Positions 45,579 through 59,275 are shown, numbered from the stretch's first letter. The stretch: 64,000 nt of DNA from Ramlibacter rhizophilus (GCF_004681965.1 NZ_SMLL01000002.1:62001-126000); one strand, 5' to 3'. The notes: generated by a model from the letters alone, not told the origin. Program-made: numbers and translations.

Positions 45579-46133
45579 TCAGCGCTTCCAGCGCGCTGCG
45601 GCCTGGGCCACGCGCTCGCCGAAGCGGCGCGCGAGGTTCAGGTCACCTTCGAACATCTCGGCCGGCGACGCGTCCGAGGGCGAGACCGAGGCCGCGCCGC
45701 TCCACACGCCGATCCAGTTCAGGTCGTCGCGGGTGGCGGCCTTGGTGTTGGACGGCATCATGCCGTTGCCGACCCACAGGCCGCCGTGCTGCAGGGCCAG
45801 GGTAATGAAGTAGTTGAGCGTGGCGGTCTTGTCGCCGACCGTGCTCGCGCTGTTGGTGAAGCCGGCGAAGAGCTTGTCCTTCCAGGCCTGCGCGAACCAG
45901 GGCTTGGAGGTGGCGTCGGCGAACTTCTTGAACTGCCAGCTCGGCCCGCCCATGTAGGTGGGCGAGCCGAAGACGATGGCGTCCGAGGCGGCCAGCTGCT
46001 CCCAGCCGCCCTCGGGCAGATTGCCGTCCGCGTCGATGGCGATGAGGTGGGCGTCCGCCCCCTGGGCGACGGCCTGCGCCTGGCGCTGCGTATGGCCGTA
46101 GCCCGAGTGGTAGACGACTGCGATCGTTGCCAT
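45579..46133 (-). CDS. WrbA/flavodoxin-like NAD(P)H:quinone oxidoreductase
   Basis: FMN-binding protein of 184 residues. The phosphate loop is VVYHSGYGHTQRQA, and FGSPTYMGGPSWQFKKFADATS and GFTNSAS match WrbA-like oxidoreductases. Reduces quinones by two electrons, avoiding radical formation. It lies between a pirin gene and a DoxX gene and probably belongs to the same redox response. Confidence 0.87.
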   Translation of the reverse strand: MATIAVVYHSGYGHTQRQAQAVAQGADAHLIAIDADGNLPEGGWEQLAASDAIVFGSPTYMGGPSWQFKKFADATSKPWFAQAWKDKLFAGFTNSASTVGDKTATLNYFITLALQHGGLWVGNGMMPSNTKAATRDDLNWIGVWSGAASVSPSDASPAEMFEGDLNLARRFGERVAQAAARWKR

Positions 46134-46186
46134 GAAAGAAGCTCCTCGATGTCAGAAAGATTGAGACAAGAAAAACGAAAACGGAA

Positions 46187-46636
46187 TCAGTGGCGGCCGG
46201 TGCGGGCGTCCAGGCTCCAGCGTCCGGGACCGAAAGCCATGAAGGCCAGCAGGCCGCCGACGACGGCGATGTTCTTGAAGAAGGCCTGCTGCTGCTGCAT
46301 CACCTGCTCGGCCGGCATGGCCCAGAAGTTGTGGAAGATGAAGGTGGCCACCACCGTGAACAGGGCGATGCCGAGCGCCGCCAGGCGCGTGCGCCACCCG
46401 AACAGCAACATCAGGCCCAGGCCCAGCTCGACGGCGATGGCGATGGCGGCGGCCACCTCCGGCAGGGGCAGCCCCTTGGAGGCGATGTAGCCGGCCGTGC
46501 CCGCGAAGCCGCCGATCTTGGAAAAGCCCGCGGGAATGAACAGCAGGGCGATCAAGGCGCGGCCCGCCAGCGCGAGCGCATCCTGGCCCGTGGTGGTGGT
46601 GACGCCGGTCGAATGGGTCATGGTGGTCGTGTTCAT
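46187..46636 (-). CDS. DoxX-family membrane protein
   Basis: Membrane protein of 149 residues with four helices: LAGRALIALLFIPAGFSKIGGF, IAIAVELGLGLMLLFGWRTRLAALGIALFTVVATFIFHNFW and NIAVVGGLLAFMAFGPG. The start at 46636 has an AGAGGAAAT ribosome site and begins with a Thr-rich N terminus. It is often paired with pirin and flavodoxin-like genes, as here. Confidence 0.9.
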   Translation of the reverse strand: MNTTTMTHSTGVTTTTGQDALALAGRALIALLFIPAGFSKIGGFAGTAGYIASKGLPLPEVAAAIAIAVELGLGLMLLFGWRTRLAALGIALFTVVATFIFHNFWAMPAEQVMQQQQAFFKNIAVVGGLLAFMAFGPGRWSLDARTGRH

Positions 46637-46700
46637 GGTGATTTCCTCTGGTGGATGGGTGTGTCGGACCCGGCCGGGGCCGGGCATGCGAAAGGGTCGA

Positions 46701-47402
46701 TCATTGGCCCAGGTCGAAAACCAGGACCTCGGCATGGCTTGCGCCCGCAAGCGCGACGCGTTCCTCCTGCTCGAGCTTGGCGGCATCGCCCGCGCGCAGG
46801 CGCTGGCCGTTGACCTCCAGCTCGCCGCGTACCACGTGCACGTAACCACGCCGGCCCGCGGCCAGCGCCAGCTCGGCGGTCTCGTCGCCGTCGAAGAGGC
46901 CGGCGTACACCCGCGCGTCGGCGTGGATCGTCACGGAGCCCTCGGCGCCATCGGGCGACGCCACCAGGCGCAGCCGGCCGCGCTTGTCGGACTCGGCGAA
47001 GGAACGCTGCTCGTAGCTCGGCTCGATCCCGCGGACGTTCGGCTCGATCCAGATCTGCAGGAAGTGCGTGACCTCGTCGCGGGCGTGGTTGAACTCGCTG
47101 TGCATCACGCCGGTGCCGGCGCTCATGCGCTGCACGTCGCCGGGCGGAATGCCCTTGACGTTGCCCAGCGTGTCGCGGTGGGCCAGCTCGCCCGAAAGCA
47201 CATAGCTGATGATTTCCATGTCGCGGTGCCCGTGCTCGCCGAAGCCGCGGCCGGGGGCGATGCGGTCCTCGTTGATCACCCGCAGCGGCCCGAAGCCCAT
47301 GTGCCGGGGGTCGTAGTAGCCGGCGAAGGAAAAGCTGTGGTACGAGTCCAGCCAGCCGTGGTTGGCGTGGCCCCGTTCCTGGGATCTGCGCAAGGTGAGC
47401 AT
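46701..47402 (-). CDS. pirin-family protein (YhhW-like)
   Basis: Cupin-fold protein of 233 residues. The signature runs from SERGHANHGWLDSYHSFSFAGYYDPRHMGFGPLRVINEDRI to GHRDMEIISYVLSGELAHRDTLGN and SAGTGVMHSEFNH, with the metal-binding His/Glu residues in place. The YhhW type can act as a quercetinase. It is the first gene of the leftward cluster, opposite the LysR gene, and thus probably its direct target. Confidence 0.93.
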   Translation of the reverse strand: MLTLRRSQERGHANHGWLDSYHSFSFAGYYDPRHMGFGPLRVINEDRIAPGRGFGEHGHRDMEIISYVLSGELAHRDTLGNVKGIPPGDVQRMSAGTGVMHSEFNHARDEVTHFLQIWIEPNVRGIEPSYEQRSFAESDKRGRLRLVASPDGAEGSVTIHADARVYAGLFDGDETAELALAAGRRGYVHVVRGELEVNGQRLRAGDAAKLEQEERVALAGASHAEVLVFDLGQ

Positions 47403-47481
47403 GGGGTCTCCGGTAGGGATGCGATGCCGCCATGGTGCCGGCCGAGCGCCCCGTCGAGTGCCAATCGGCTTGATGGCATCA

Positions 47482-47496
47482 TTCAAAACTTTCGAA
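47482..47496. promoter_or_regulatory. candidate LysR-type operator
   Basis: TTC-N9-GAA inverted repeat (a T-N11-A type LTTR box) in the 107-bp region between the pirin gene and the LysR gene. It lies 14 bp upstream of the LysR start. This spacing is typical of an autoregulatory LysR site that also controls the divergent operon. Confidence 0.45.
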
Positions 47497-47509
47497 CGGT
47501 CTCACGTCC

Positions 47510-48460
47510 ATGCCCGGCCCCCGCGACGTCCTCACCCCCGACACCCTGAGCCTGCTGCAAGCGGTGGCACGCAGCGGCAGCTTCGCCGGTGCGGCCCGCG
47601 AGCTGGGGCTGGTGCCCAGCGCCGTGACCTACCGCGTGCGGCTGGTCGAGGACGCGCTCGACGCACTCCTCTTCGACCGCGCGTCCCGCCAGGCCCGCCT
47701 CACGCCGGCCGGTGCCGAGCTGCTGCGCGAAGGTGAACGGCTGCTGGGCGAAGTGGATGCGGTCGCCAACCGCGTGCGTCGCGTGGCCACGGGCTGGGAG
47801 TCGCAGCTGACCCTGGCTGTCGATTCGGTGATCGACTGCGGCACCGTGATGGAGCTCGCCGAGGCCTTCCTCGCGGTCGCGCCGCAGACGCGGCTGCGCC
47901 TGCGAGACGAAGCGCTCTCGGGCACGCTGGAGGCGCTGGTCTCGGGCCAGGCGGACCTGGCCATCGGCGTGTCCAGCGAGCCCGGCACCGCCGCCGGCAT
48001 TCGCAACCGCGTGCTGGGCGAACTCGCCTTCGTGTACGCCGTCGCGCCACATCACCCGCTCGCCTCGGCGCCCGAGCCCCTGTCCGACGAGCTGGTGCAG
48101 CGCTATCGCGCCGTTGCCGTGGCGGACTCGGTCCCGCGCGGCAGCGGGCTCACCCTGGGCCTGCTCGCCGGGCAGGACGTGCTCACCGTGCCCAGCATGG
48201 GCGCCAAGCTGGAGGCGCAGCTGCGCGGCCTGGGCAGCGGCTTCCTGCCCGAGCCGCTGGCCCGCCCCTACATCGACACCGGCCGGCTCGTCGCCAAGCG
48301 CATGCAGCGCCCGGCGCGCGTGGCGCGGGCCAGCTACGCCTGGCGCGAAAGCGGCCCCCCAGGGCCGGGGCGGGGCCTGCAGTGGTGGCTCGCGCAGCTC
48401 GAAGGCGAGGCCACCCGCAGCGCCCTGCTGCAGCACCGCCCCGGGCATGCGAGCTCGTGA
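47510..48460 (+). CDS. LysR-family transcriptional regulator
   Basis: Regulator of 316 residues. The N-terminal HTH has [43 protein letters not shown] and [16 protein letters not shown], followed by a periplasmic-binding-like effector domain (about 95-300). It is divergent from the pirin/DoxX/flavodoxin cluster and probably controls it. Its stop codon is just before the next gene's first possible ATG. Confidence 0.93.
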   Translation: MPGPRDVLTPDTLSLLQAVARSGSFAGAARELGLVPSAVTYRVRLVEDALDALLFDRASRQARLTPAGAELLREGERLLGEVDAVANRVRRVATGWESQLTLAVDSVIDCGTVMELAEAFLAVAPQTRLRLRDEALSGTLEALVSGQADLAIGVSSEPGTAAGIRNRVLGELAFVYAVAPHHPLASAPEPLSDELVQRYRAVAVADSVPRGSGLTLGLLAGQDVLTVPSMGAKLEAQLRGLGSGFLPEPLARPYIDTGRLVAKRMQRPARVARASYAWRESGPPGPGRGLQWWLAQLEGEATRSALLQHRPGHASS

Positions 48461-48477
48461 TGCCACAATCGCCGCCC

Positions 48478-49581
48478 ATGCAGCGCCTCGCCTCTCGTTC
48501 GTCCTCGCGAACCCGCCCCACTTCCGATTCCCCCAGCACGCCGCACGCGCGCGCGCGCCGCGTCGCCGTCATCGGCGCCGGCATCGCGGGCCTGGCCTGC
48601 GCCCGCACCCTGGCCCAGGCCGGGCACGAGGTGTGGGTCTTCGACAAGGGCCGGCAGGTGGGCGGCCGCATGGCCTGCCGCGATACGCCTTTCGGCGGCT
48701 TCGACCACGGGGTGCAGTACTTCACCGTCCGCGACGAACGCTTCGCCCGCGTGCTGAAGCTGAACCCGGGCCTGTGCAAGCCCTGGCGCGCGAACGCCGT
48801 GCGCGTGCTCGATCCGCTCGGCCGCGTGGCCGAGGTGGCCCGCCATCGGCCGGAAGCCCACTGGGTGCCGGTGCCCGGCATGAACGCCCTGCCCCGCGCC
48901 TGGGCCGAGCCCCTGGCGGCGCAGGGCCGCATCGCGCAGGGTGTGCGCGTGGTCGGCATCGAGGCGGCCGACGCGGGCGACGCGCGCTGGCGGCTGAAAC
49001 TCGAAGGCGGCGAGATGCCGGCCGAAGCCAGCGCCGGCTTCGACCAGGTGCTGCTCGCCCTGCCCTCCGCGCAGGCGAGCGAACTCCTGCGTGCCAGCGG
49101 GCTCGCGGCGGATTTCGTCGAGCGTATCGAGGCCGTGCGCGTGGCGCCCTGCTGGACGCTGATGGTCGCCTTCCCGCATGCACAGTCGGCCGGGCAGCTC
49201 GGCCCGCAATGGAACGCCGCCACCAGCACGCACCACCGCATCGCGTGGCTCTCGCGCGAGTCGTCCAAGCCGGGGCGCGACCCGGTGGAGCGCTGGACGG
49301 TCCAGGCCAGTGCCAGCTGGTCCACCGAGCACCTGGAAGACGACGCGCAGCGCGTGGCCGCGAAGCTGCTCAAGGGCTTCGCGGAGGTGACCGGCATCCG
49401 GGCCGAGCCGACCCATGCCCAGGTGCATCGCTGGCGCTATGCCAAGACCCACGTTCCCCTGGGCCAGAGCTTCCTGCTCGACGCCGAGCACGGCCTGGGC
49501 GTGTGCGGCGACTGGTGCCTTGGGCACCGCGTCGAGGACGCCTTCGTCTCCGGGCTGGAGCTGGCGCTGGCCGCCCTCTGA
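48478..49581 (+). CDS. FAD-dependent oxidoreductase, renalase/amine-oxidase-like
   Basis: Flavoprotein of 367 residues. The dinucleotide fold is [40 protein letters not shown], and the second FAD segment [25 protein letters not shown] lies at the C-terminal end. [13 protein letters not shown] matches the renalase-like group. The start was taken at ATG 48478; ATG 48460, which overlaps the LysR stop, is also possible. The first 20 residues are Ser/Arg-rich and variable. Confidence 0.82.
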   Translation: MQRLASRSSSRTRPTSDSPSTPHARARRVAVIGAGIAGLACARTLAQAGHEVWVFDKGRQVGGRMACRDTPFGGFDHGVQYFTVRDERFARVLKLNPGLCKPWRANAVRVLDPLGRVAEVARHRPEAHWVPVPGMNALPRAWAEPLAAQGRIAQGVRVVGIEAADAGDARWRLKLEGGEMPAEASAGFDQVLLALPSAQASELLRASGLAADFVERIEAVRVAPCWTLMVAFPHAQSAGQLGPQWNAATSTHHRIAWLSRESSKPGRDPVERWTVQASASWSTEHLEDDAQRVAAKLLKGFAEVTGIRAEPTHAQVHRWRYAKTHVPLGQSFLLDAEHGLGVCGDWCLGHRVEDAFVSGLELALAAL

Positions 49582-49598
49582 CCGGGGAGCGAGCCGCC

Positions 49599-50483
49599 AT
49601 GGCCCCGGCCGGCTACCGCGGGCGCTTCGCGCCCTCGCCCACCGGACCGCTACATGCGGGGTCGCTGGTCGCAGCGCTCGCGAGCTGGCTCGATGCGCGC
49701 GCCCACGGCGGGCGCTGGCTGGTTCGCATGGAGGACGTGGACACGCCGCGCTGCGTGCCGGGTGCGGACGACACCATCCTCGCACAGCTCGCCGCCTGCG
49801 GCCTGCACGCGGACGAGCCGCCCATCTGGCAGTCCAGCCGCGGCGCGCACTACCAGGCGGCCCTGGACCGCCTCGTCGCCGGCGGCATGGCCTACCCCTG
49901 CGCCTGCTCGCGCAAGGACATCGAGCAGGCCCTGCTCGCTGGCGGCCACCCGCGTGAACGCCATGGCGAGCTGGTGTATCCGGGCACTTGTCGCCAGGGC
50001 TTGAACGGGCGGCCCGCGCGGGCCTGGCGCATGCGCACCGAGGGCGCGGGCCTGCTGCACTGGACCGACCGGCGCCTGGGGCCGCAGCAGCAGGATCTGG
50101 AGCGCGAGGTGGGCGACTTCGTGCTGCGCCGCGCCGACGGCCTGTGGGCCTACCAGCTGGCCGTGGTGGTGGACGACGCCGCGCAGGGCATCACGCACGT
50201 GGTGCGCGGCGAAGACCTGGCCGACAACACGGCGCGTCAGGTGTGGCTGCAGCAGGCCCTCGGCCTGTCCACGCCCCTGTACCTGCACGCGCCGCTGGTG
50301 CGCGGCGCCAATGGCGAGAAGCTCTCCAAGCAGAACGGTGCAGCGCCGCTGGACACCACCGAGCCGCTCGCCTGCCTGCGTGCCGCCGGACAGGTGCTGG
50401 GTCTGTCCGTGAGCGCCACCACGGTCGATGGCTGGCTGGCGCAGGCGACGGGCGCGTGGGCCGCACGCGAGACAATCGGCTGA
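49599..50483 (+). CDS. gluQ: glutamyl-Q tRNA(Asp) synthetase
   Basis: Adds glutamate to queuosine in tRNA(Asp). The protein has 294 residues, the short GluRS-like type without an anticodon domain. Signatures are [27 protein letters not shown], a zinc-binding set (CACS and GTCR), [26 protein letters not shown], and EKLSKQNGA in place of KMSKS. It is followed by trmB with a one-base overlap (TGATG), so two tRNA-modification genes are coupled. Confidence 0.95.
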   Translation: MAPAGYRGRFAPSPTGPLHAGSLVAALASWLDARAHGGRWLVRMEDVDTPRCVPGADDTILAQLAACGLHADEPPIWQSSRGAHYQAALDRLVAGGMAYPCACSRKDIEQALLAGGHPRERHGELVYPGTCRQGLNGRPARAWRMRTEGAGLLHWTDRRLGPQQQDLEREVGDFVLRRADGLWAYQLAVVVDDAAQGITHVVRGEDLADNTARQVWLQQALGLSTPLYLHAPLVRGANGEKLSKQNGAAPLDTTEPLACLRAAGQVLGLSVSATTVDGWLAQATGAWAARETIG

Positions 50484-51184
50484 TGCCAGATCACTCCTCC
50501 ACGCCCCAGGGCGTGCCCTTTCCGCGCGCCGTGCGCAGCTTCGTGCGCCGCGCCGGCCGCACCACCACCGGCCAGGCCCGCGCCTTCGAGACCCTCGGTC
50601 CCCGCTTTCTTGTTCCCTACACGGGCCAGCCGCTGGACTTCGCGGCTGCGTTCGGCCGCGCCGCTCCCACGGTGCTGGAGATCGGCTTCGGCATGGGCGA
50701 GGCCACGGCGCATATCGCAGCGCTCTTGCCTTCCACCAACTTCCTCTGCTGCGAAGTGCACGAGCCGGGCGTGGGCGCGCTCCTCAAGCGCATCGGCGAG
50801 CAGGGGCTGGAGAACATCCGCATCGTCGCGCACGACGCGGTGGAGGTGGTGGACCAGATGGTGCCCGAGGCCTCGCTGGCGGGCATCCACGTGTTCTTCC
50901 CGGACCCCTGGCACAAGCTGCGCCACCACAAGCGCCGGCTGATCCAGCCGGCCCTGGTCTCACGCCTGGCGCGCCGCCTCGGGCCGGGTGGCTACCTTCA
51001 CTGCGCCACCGACTGGGAACCCTACGCCCAGCAGATGCTGGAGGTGCTGGGCGCCGAGCCGCTGCTGCGCAACACCGCCGAGGGTTTTGCGCCCAAGCCG
51101 CACTACCGGCCGCTCACGAAGTTCGAGAACCGGGGGCTGAAGCTGGGACACGGGGTCTGGGACGTGGTGTTCGAGCGGCGCTGA
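50483..51184 (+). CDS. trmB: tRNA (guanine-N7-)-methyltransferase
   Basis: Methylates G46 in the variable loop of tRNA. It has 233 residues. Signatures are [15 protein letters not shown] (SAM binding), [35 protein letters not shown], and the C-terminal [19 protein letters not shown]. The start overlaps the gluQ stop. Convergent with alaS across a 113-bp repeat-bearing spacer. Confidence 0.96.
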   Translation: MPDHSSTPQGVPFPRAVRSFVRRAGRTTTGQARAFETLGPRFLVPYTGQPLDFAAAFGRAAPTVLEIGFGMGEATAHIAALLPSTNFLCCEVHEPGVGALLKRIGEQGLENIRIVAHDAVEVVDQMVPEASLAGIHVFFPDPWHKLRHHKRRLIQPALVSRLARRLGPGGYLHCATDWEPYAQQMLEVLGAEPLLRNTAEGFAPKPHYRPLTKFENRGLKLGHGVWDVVFERR

Positions 51185-51193
51185 GGGACCTGC

Positions 51194-51289
51194 TCCTTCC
51201 CCCCTGGGGGAAGGCTGGGATGGGGGCTCGCGCAAAGCAGCATAGTCGGCGCGCGGGCCCCCACCCTGCCCTCCCCCAGAGGGGGAGGG
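51194..51289. repeat. imperfect palindromic intergenic repeat between trmB and alaS
   Basis: Two facing C/G-rich arms occupy the spacer. CCTTCCCCCCTGGGGGAAGG (51194-51213) forms a hairpin by itself, and near 51255-51289 GGGCCCCCACCCTGCCCTCC runs into CCCCCAGAGGGGGAGGG. The two arms are also partly complementary to each other. This type of CCCTGGGG-bearing repeat is scattered between genes in Comamonadaceae genomes. It may also terminate both convergent genes. Confidence 0.6.
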
Positions 51290-51297
51290 AGTTTCGA

Positions 51298-53934
<2,637 letters not shown>

Positions 53935-54061
53935 GGTGCTGGCGAGTGGGTGCCCCGGGCGCCCCGAACGGGGCGCGGGCGAAGCCCTCGATTATAGGTT
54001 TCGAGGGTGATCGCCCCGGGGCGCGCGTGCCCGCCCCGCACACGCGCCAGGTCCGTTGGAA

Positions 54062-55780
<1,719 letters not shown>

Positions 55781-56118
55781 GGAATCAGTCCGGTTGAGTT
55801 CAGGCAAGGCTTCGCCCAAGGGACAGGTCGATCCTTTCTCGACGTCCGCGGCTCGGGCTGGGCGGTGTGGGTTCTGCTCGATCTCCCTGCACGGGAGCGG
55901 GCTCTACAGGCTCTGGCTCAGCAGTAACTGGCGCGAATGCTAGTAGGACCGGTCTGACGGCGGTGTAGGAAAGCAGGAAGGAAACGTAAGCTCCTGCAAC
56001 GGCTGGCAGAGGCGCGCATCAGCCGGAGACACAAGTTACGCAATCTCACGACGAGCTTCCGAGGTCCAAGGTTCTCGGGTCGAGCGCGTGTGAATTCGAT
56101 AGAACTCGATCCGGACAT
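55781..56118. other. intergenic region upstream of the GH12-like gene
   Basis: About 340 bp between the GH12-like gene start and the hemerythrin terminator. It should hold the GH12 promoter and a leader of perhaps 100-200 nt. I could not identify a known riboswitch. Composition is less GC-rich near 55920-56110 than in neighbouring genes, consistent with a promoter region. Confidence 0.4.
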
Positions 56119-56153
56119 GAAAAAGCCGCCGCATCCAAACGGATGCGGCGGCT
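56119..56153 (-). terminator. Rho-independent terminator of the hemerythrin gene
   Basis: A perfect 13-bp stem (56124-56136 with 56141-56153) and a 4-nt loop, followed on the minus strand by a run of T residues (56120-56124). It lies 23 bp beyond the hemerythrin stop and reads in the same direction. Confidence 0.88.
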
Positions 56154-56175
56154 CAGGGCAGGAACGACTGCGCGC

Positions 56176-56613
56176 TCAGACCGTCTGGTGTTCCATCAGC
56201 TCGTGCTTGCGCTGTGCGAGGCGCTTGCCGAGTTCGTCCAGATCCATGCCGGCCTGGCGCGACTCGGGGAACATGGTCTCGCGCTCATCGCTCACATGGT
56301 GCTCGATGAGTTTCTTGAGCTCCTTCATCTTCGCGTCCTGCACACCGCCGGACTCCATCTGGCGGATCAGCTGCTTGGCTTCCTGGTGCTCGTGCTTCGC
56401 ATCCTCGAGCGCTTCCTTGTCCTTGGCCTTCTGGCGGAAGGCCGGGTAGTAGATCTCCTCCTCGATCTGCGTGTGCACCATGAGCTCGGCGAAGATCGTC
56501 CGCGCGATGTGGTCCTTGCGGCCGCGGTCGCTCTCCTTCTCGTAGTCCTGGAACAGCTGCTCGACCTTCTTGTGGTCGTCATCCAGCAGGGTGATGGCGT
56601 CTTGCTGAGGCAT
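56176..56613 (-). CDS. hemerythrin-domain protein
   Basis: All-helical protein of 145 residues with the hemerythrin His/Glu pattern: LLDDDHKKVEQLF, MVHTQIEEEIYYPAF, AKHEHQEAKQLI and LIEHHVSDERETMFP. These residues hold a di-iron centre that binds O2 or NO. It probably acts in the cytoplasm in oxygen or nitrosative sensing or iron storage. A strong terminator follows. Confidence 0.93.
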   Translation of the reverse strand: MPQQDAITLLDDDHKKVEQLFQDYEKESDRGRKDHIARTIFAELMVHTQIEEEIYYPAFRQKAKDKEALEDAKHEHQEAKQLIRQMESGGVQDAKMKELKKLIEHHVSDERETMFPESRQAGMDLDELGKRLAQRKHELMEHQTV

Positions 56614-56854
56614 GTTGGTGGCTCTTTGTTTGGGAAGCCGGCACCCTATCGCGGCGGATGGGCAGCGCGGGCGCTCCGGTTTCCGGGCTTGCTGTAGTCG
56701 CGCGCCGCGTGCCCGTGCGCGGCCAAGCCCCCTCCGGGGCTCGGGGCGTGCAGAACCATTACAATTGCGTTCTGCCAGCTTCTTCTCGAAGCGTCTTTCT
56801 CTCCCGCGGTGCTCCAGGTCCTCGCAAGGACCCTGCGGACCCGCAGCACGCCCC

Positions 56855-56878
56855 GGCCGGCAGCGCCGGCCCGGTTTT
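56855..56878 (+). promoter_or_regulatory. terminator-like hairpin in the infA leader
   Basis: GGCCGGC-AGC-GCCGGCC followed by CGGTTTT lies about 100 nt before the infA start. A second small hairpin (CTGCGG/CCGCAG, 56833-56846) precedes it. Their position in a long leader after a likely promoter near 56755 (TTACAATTGCG) suggests attenuation or a structured 5' region; this is inference. Confidence 0.4.
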
Positions 56879-56973
56879 CCTTCCAAGCTCGTGCTTGCCC
56901 GCCTCGCGCCGGCGAGCACCACCTGCCGCTGCGCGCAGCGGCGCCCACTCTGACCTCGAAAGGCTTTACTGCA

Positions 56974-57246
56974 TTGGCCAAAGAAGAACTCATCGAAATG
57001 CGCGGACGCGTCGAAGAAGTCCTGCCCGACTCTCGTTTCCGCGTGATCCTGGAAAACGGACACGAACTCGTCGCCTACAGCGGCGGCAAGATGCGCAAGC
57101 ACCGCATCCGCGTGATCGCCGGCGACGACGTGACGCTGGAGCTGTCGCCCTACGACCTCAACAAGGGCCGGATCATGTTCCGTCACCTGCCCGACCGTAA
57201 CCGGCCGCCGGGCGCCGGTGCGCATCGCCCCCCGGTGCGCCGCTGA
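56974..57246 (+). CDS. infA: translation initiation factor IF-1 (infA2 type)
   Basis: S1-fold protein of 90 residues that assists translation initiation. The sequence reads [68 protein letters not shown], close to the second IF-1 copy found in Burkholderiales, with a longer basic C terminus ([16 protein letters not shown]). It starts with TTG at 56974. The leader is long and structured. Confidence 0.94.
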   Translation: MAKEELIEMRGRVEEVLPDSRFRVILENGHELVAYSGGKMRKHRIRVIAGDDVTLELSPYDLNKGRIMFRHLPDRNRPPGAGAHRPPVRR

Positions 57247-57300
57247 ACCCCGCGGCGGCCCGGCTGGCTTTTCAAGCAAACAACAACGACAAAGGAACGA

Positions 57301-57549
57301 ATGAACATCCATCCGAAGCACGCACCCGTCTCCGTGGGCAAGTACCTGATCTCTCCCTTGACCAAGGCCGTCGAGGGCGGCTGGATCGCCTGCTCCGTCT
57401 CCATCCGCTCCGGCTGTGGCAGCGCCACCACCGACCGCGTGGTGCGCCTCACCCGCCTGTTTCGCGACCCCGCCCTGGCCGCCCGCTACGCGCTGGGCGA
57501 AGGGCTGCAGTGGATCGGCGCACCGCGCGCCATGGCGCAGGCCGGCTGA
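57301..57549 (+). CDS. small conserved protein of unknown function (82 aa)
   Basis: Short protein starting MNIHPKHAPVSVGKYLISPLTKAVEGGW, with ACSVSIRSGCGSATTDRVVRLTRLF, the central part resembling small CspA-adjacent proteins of this group. No domain is recognised. Its last 64 nt overlap the convergent methyltransferase gene. It follows infA by 54 bp. Confidence 0.6.
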   Translation: MNIHPKHAPVSVGKYLISPLTKAVEGGWIACSVSIRSGCGSATTDRVVRLTRLFRDPALAARYALGEGLQWIGAPRAMAQAG

Positions 57550-58151
57550 TACACCCAGACCGAGGCTGGGGGCATGCTGCGCCACACGCGCGCTGCACGC
57601 CGGCCCCGGGGCAACGAGGTCTCCCCGCACGGGTCGGCGAGGCCATAGCTGTAAAGAACCAGGAACCGCACCCGGCCCTCCGCGAAGCACTGCTCCAGCG
57701 TCCGCTTGAGTTCAGCGCTCTGCGGGTTGTTCAGCAGCGGGATGGAGCTGACCACCCCCACGGGCTCCTGGAGATTGCGCAGCGCGTCGGTGGCGCACTG
57801 GATGCGGATCTCCAGCTCCGGAAACCGCTTGTGCAACACGGCCGCGAACGCCTCGTCGCGCTCGACCAGCACGGGCCGCATGCCGCGGATGCTCTCGGTC
57901 AGCGCACCGGTGCCGGCGCCCAGCTCCACGAGGGGACATGGCTCGGGGTCCGTCGGGCCGGCGCAGGCGGCCGTCGCCGCGGCGACGGCGCGCGACAGGC
58001 TTGAACTGGCCGGCAGCACGGCGCCCACCGAACGCGGGTTGCCGACGAAGCCTCGAAAGAATCGGTTCGGGTGGGATCGGCCGTTCAGCACAGGCAGGTT
58101 TGTTTCATGGTGTGTCCCTCCGCAGCGGTTGCATACCTGCGGATCGGCCAC
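57486..58151 (-). CDS. SAM-dependent methyltransferase, phospholipid N-methyltransferase (PmtA)-like
   Basis: Protein of about 221 residues. FFRGFVGNPRSVGAVLPASSSLSRAVA and LVELGAGTGALTESI match the rRNA-dimethylase/PmtA-like group, as does the closing ARVWRSMPPASVWVYQ. An N-terminal CNRCGG stretch suggests a possible upstream or incorrect start; a GTG near NGRSHPNRFF is an alternative. It may methylate phosphatidylethanolamine. The 3' end overlaps the small gene at 57301. Confidence 0.65.
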   Translation of the reverse strand: MADPQVCNRCGGTHHETNLPVLNGRSHPNRFFRGFVGNPRSVGAVLPASSSLSRAVAAATAACAGPTDPEPCPLVELGAGTGALTESIRGMRPVLVERDEAFAAVLHKRFPELEIRIQCATDALRNLQEPVGVVSSIPLLNNPQSAELKRTLEQCFAEGRVRFLVLYSYGLADPCGETSLPRGRRAARVWRSMPPASVWVYQPACAMARGAPIHCSPSPSA

Positions 58152-58291
58152 GGACTATAGCCGCCTACGCGGTGGCAGGCCGTGCTGCAGGACCCGGAGG
58201 GAAACGTGTTCCCTCAGCCACCAGGGACTGCCGCAGGATGTGGCCGTGCCCGCGCTGCCCGTGACGGCGAGCACGAGCTGATCCGGGCGCG

Positions 58292-59212
58292 TCAGGCCGA
58301 GCCGCGGGTTGCCACCGTACGCCAGCGCGCCAGGGCCTCGGATGCGCCCTCCAACGAGGCGAGCAGCTGCACACCCTCCACAGGCGCAATGCGCCCCACC
58401 CCGGCACCGCCCGCCCATAACTGGACGCTTGCGGGCAGCAGCTGCCTGAGCTGCTGCAGCAGCGCCGGAATGCGCCGGGCGCCGAAGCCCGAGGAAAAGG
58501 ACAGCGCCACCACATCGGCCTTGTAAGCCTGCGCGGCCCGCACGATGTCCTGAACCGGCATCTGCGTGCCCAGGCTGATGCAATGCGCCCCCTGCAACGC
58601 CAGCGTGGCCTCCACCATCAGCAGCCCCAGCCCGTGCGGCTCGTCCGGCACGGTGGTCAGCAGCACGATGGGGCGCTCGCCGGGTGGCACGGCGGCGATA
58701 GCCTGGCGCAGCAGGCGCTGCGTCGCCTCGGTAAAGAGGTGCTCCTCGAACACCTCCAGCTCGCCCCGGGCCCAGGCCTCGCCGACGCTGGCGGCCAGCG
58801 GGACCATGGTGTCCTGGACAAAACGGGAAAGCCCGTCGCGCGCCAGTGTCTGCTGCAACTGCTGGCGCAATGCCTGCGCATCGTGGCGGTGCAGGTGGGC
58901 CATCAACACGCGGGTGGCGTCGTCGGCCGGCCCCGCCGCGTCCGGCGCCTGCGGCGTCATGCGGCACGACGCCAGGGCCGTCAGTTCCTCCACGCTCTGC
59001 CCGAGCAGCCGCCCCGGCCGCCCGCCCTGGTCCATCAGCCGCTTGACCAGGCGCAGCCGCCGCACCTGCTCGGCCGGGTACATCCGCTCCCCGTGCGCGT
59101 CGCGCGTGGGCCTTGGGAAGCCATAGCGCCGCTCCCAGACGCGCAGCACGTCCTTGGACACTCCCACCTCGCGCTCGACCGCGGCAATCGTGAAGTCCGG
59201 TTCAATTTCCAT
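58292..59212 (-). CDS. CarH/LitR-type MerR repressor with B12-binding light-sensor domain
   Basis: Protein of 306 residues. The MerR HTH (about 7-70) has RVWERRYGFPRPTRDAHGERMY. The C-terminal half carries a helical bundle with the W-x9-EH motif (Trp147, Glu157-His158) and a cobalamin-binding ExHxxG motif (Glu191, His193), both hallmarks of CarH-type adenosylcobalamin photoreceptors, which bind DNA in the dark and release it in light. Its own start is overlapped by an operator-like palindrome, and a FAS1 gene lies divergently. Confidence 0.88.
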   Translation of the reverse strand: MEIEPDFTIAAVEREVGVSKDVLRVWERRYGFPRPTRDAHGERMYPAEQVRRLRLVKRLMDQGGRPGRLLGQSVEELTALASCRMTPQAPDAAGPADDATRVLMAHLHRHDAQALRQQLQQTLARDGLSRFVQDTMVPLAASVGEAWARGELEVFEEHLFTEATQRLLRQAIAAVPPGERPIVLLTTVPDEPHGLGLLMVEATLALQGAHCISLGTQMPVQDIVRAAQAYKADVVALSFSSGFGARRIPALLQQLRQLLPASVQLWAGGAGVGRIAPVEGVQLLASLEGASEALARWRTVATRGSA

Positions 59213-59215
59213 TGT

Positions 59216-59230
59216 TTTGTCCAGGACAAA
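59216..59230. promoter_or_regulatory. operator palindrome 1 (CarH-type regulator)
   Basis: TTTGTCC-A-GGACAAA, a perfect 15-bp palindrome ending 3 nt before the -35 box of the FAS1 promoter and starting 3 nt upstream of the repressor's own ATG, so it could control both genes. An identical core recurs at 59276-59294. Confidence 0.7.
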
Positions 59231-59233
59231 GCA

Positions 59234-59262
59234 TTGACATGCGCGAATTGCGCGCCTAACCT
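59234..59262 (+). promoter_or_regulatory. sigma-70 promoter of the FAS1 gene
   Basis: A consensus TTGACA -35 box (59234-59239) and TAACCT -10 (59257-59262), separated by 17 nt. Operator 1 abuts the -35 and operator 2 follows the start site, so binding at both could shut the promoter. Confidence 0.7.
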
Positions 59263-59275
59263 CCGGACAGATTCT

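Noticed and set aside
55781-56118. Cyclic di-GMP riboswitch upstream of the GH12-like gene
   Set aside because: I looked for the GEMM core elements on the minus strand and did not find a convincing match.
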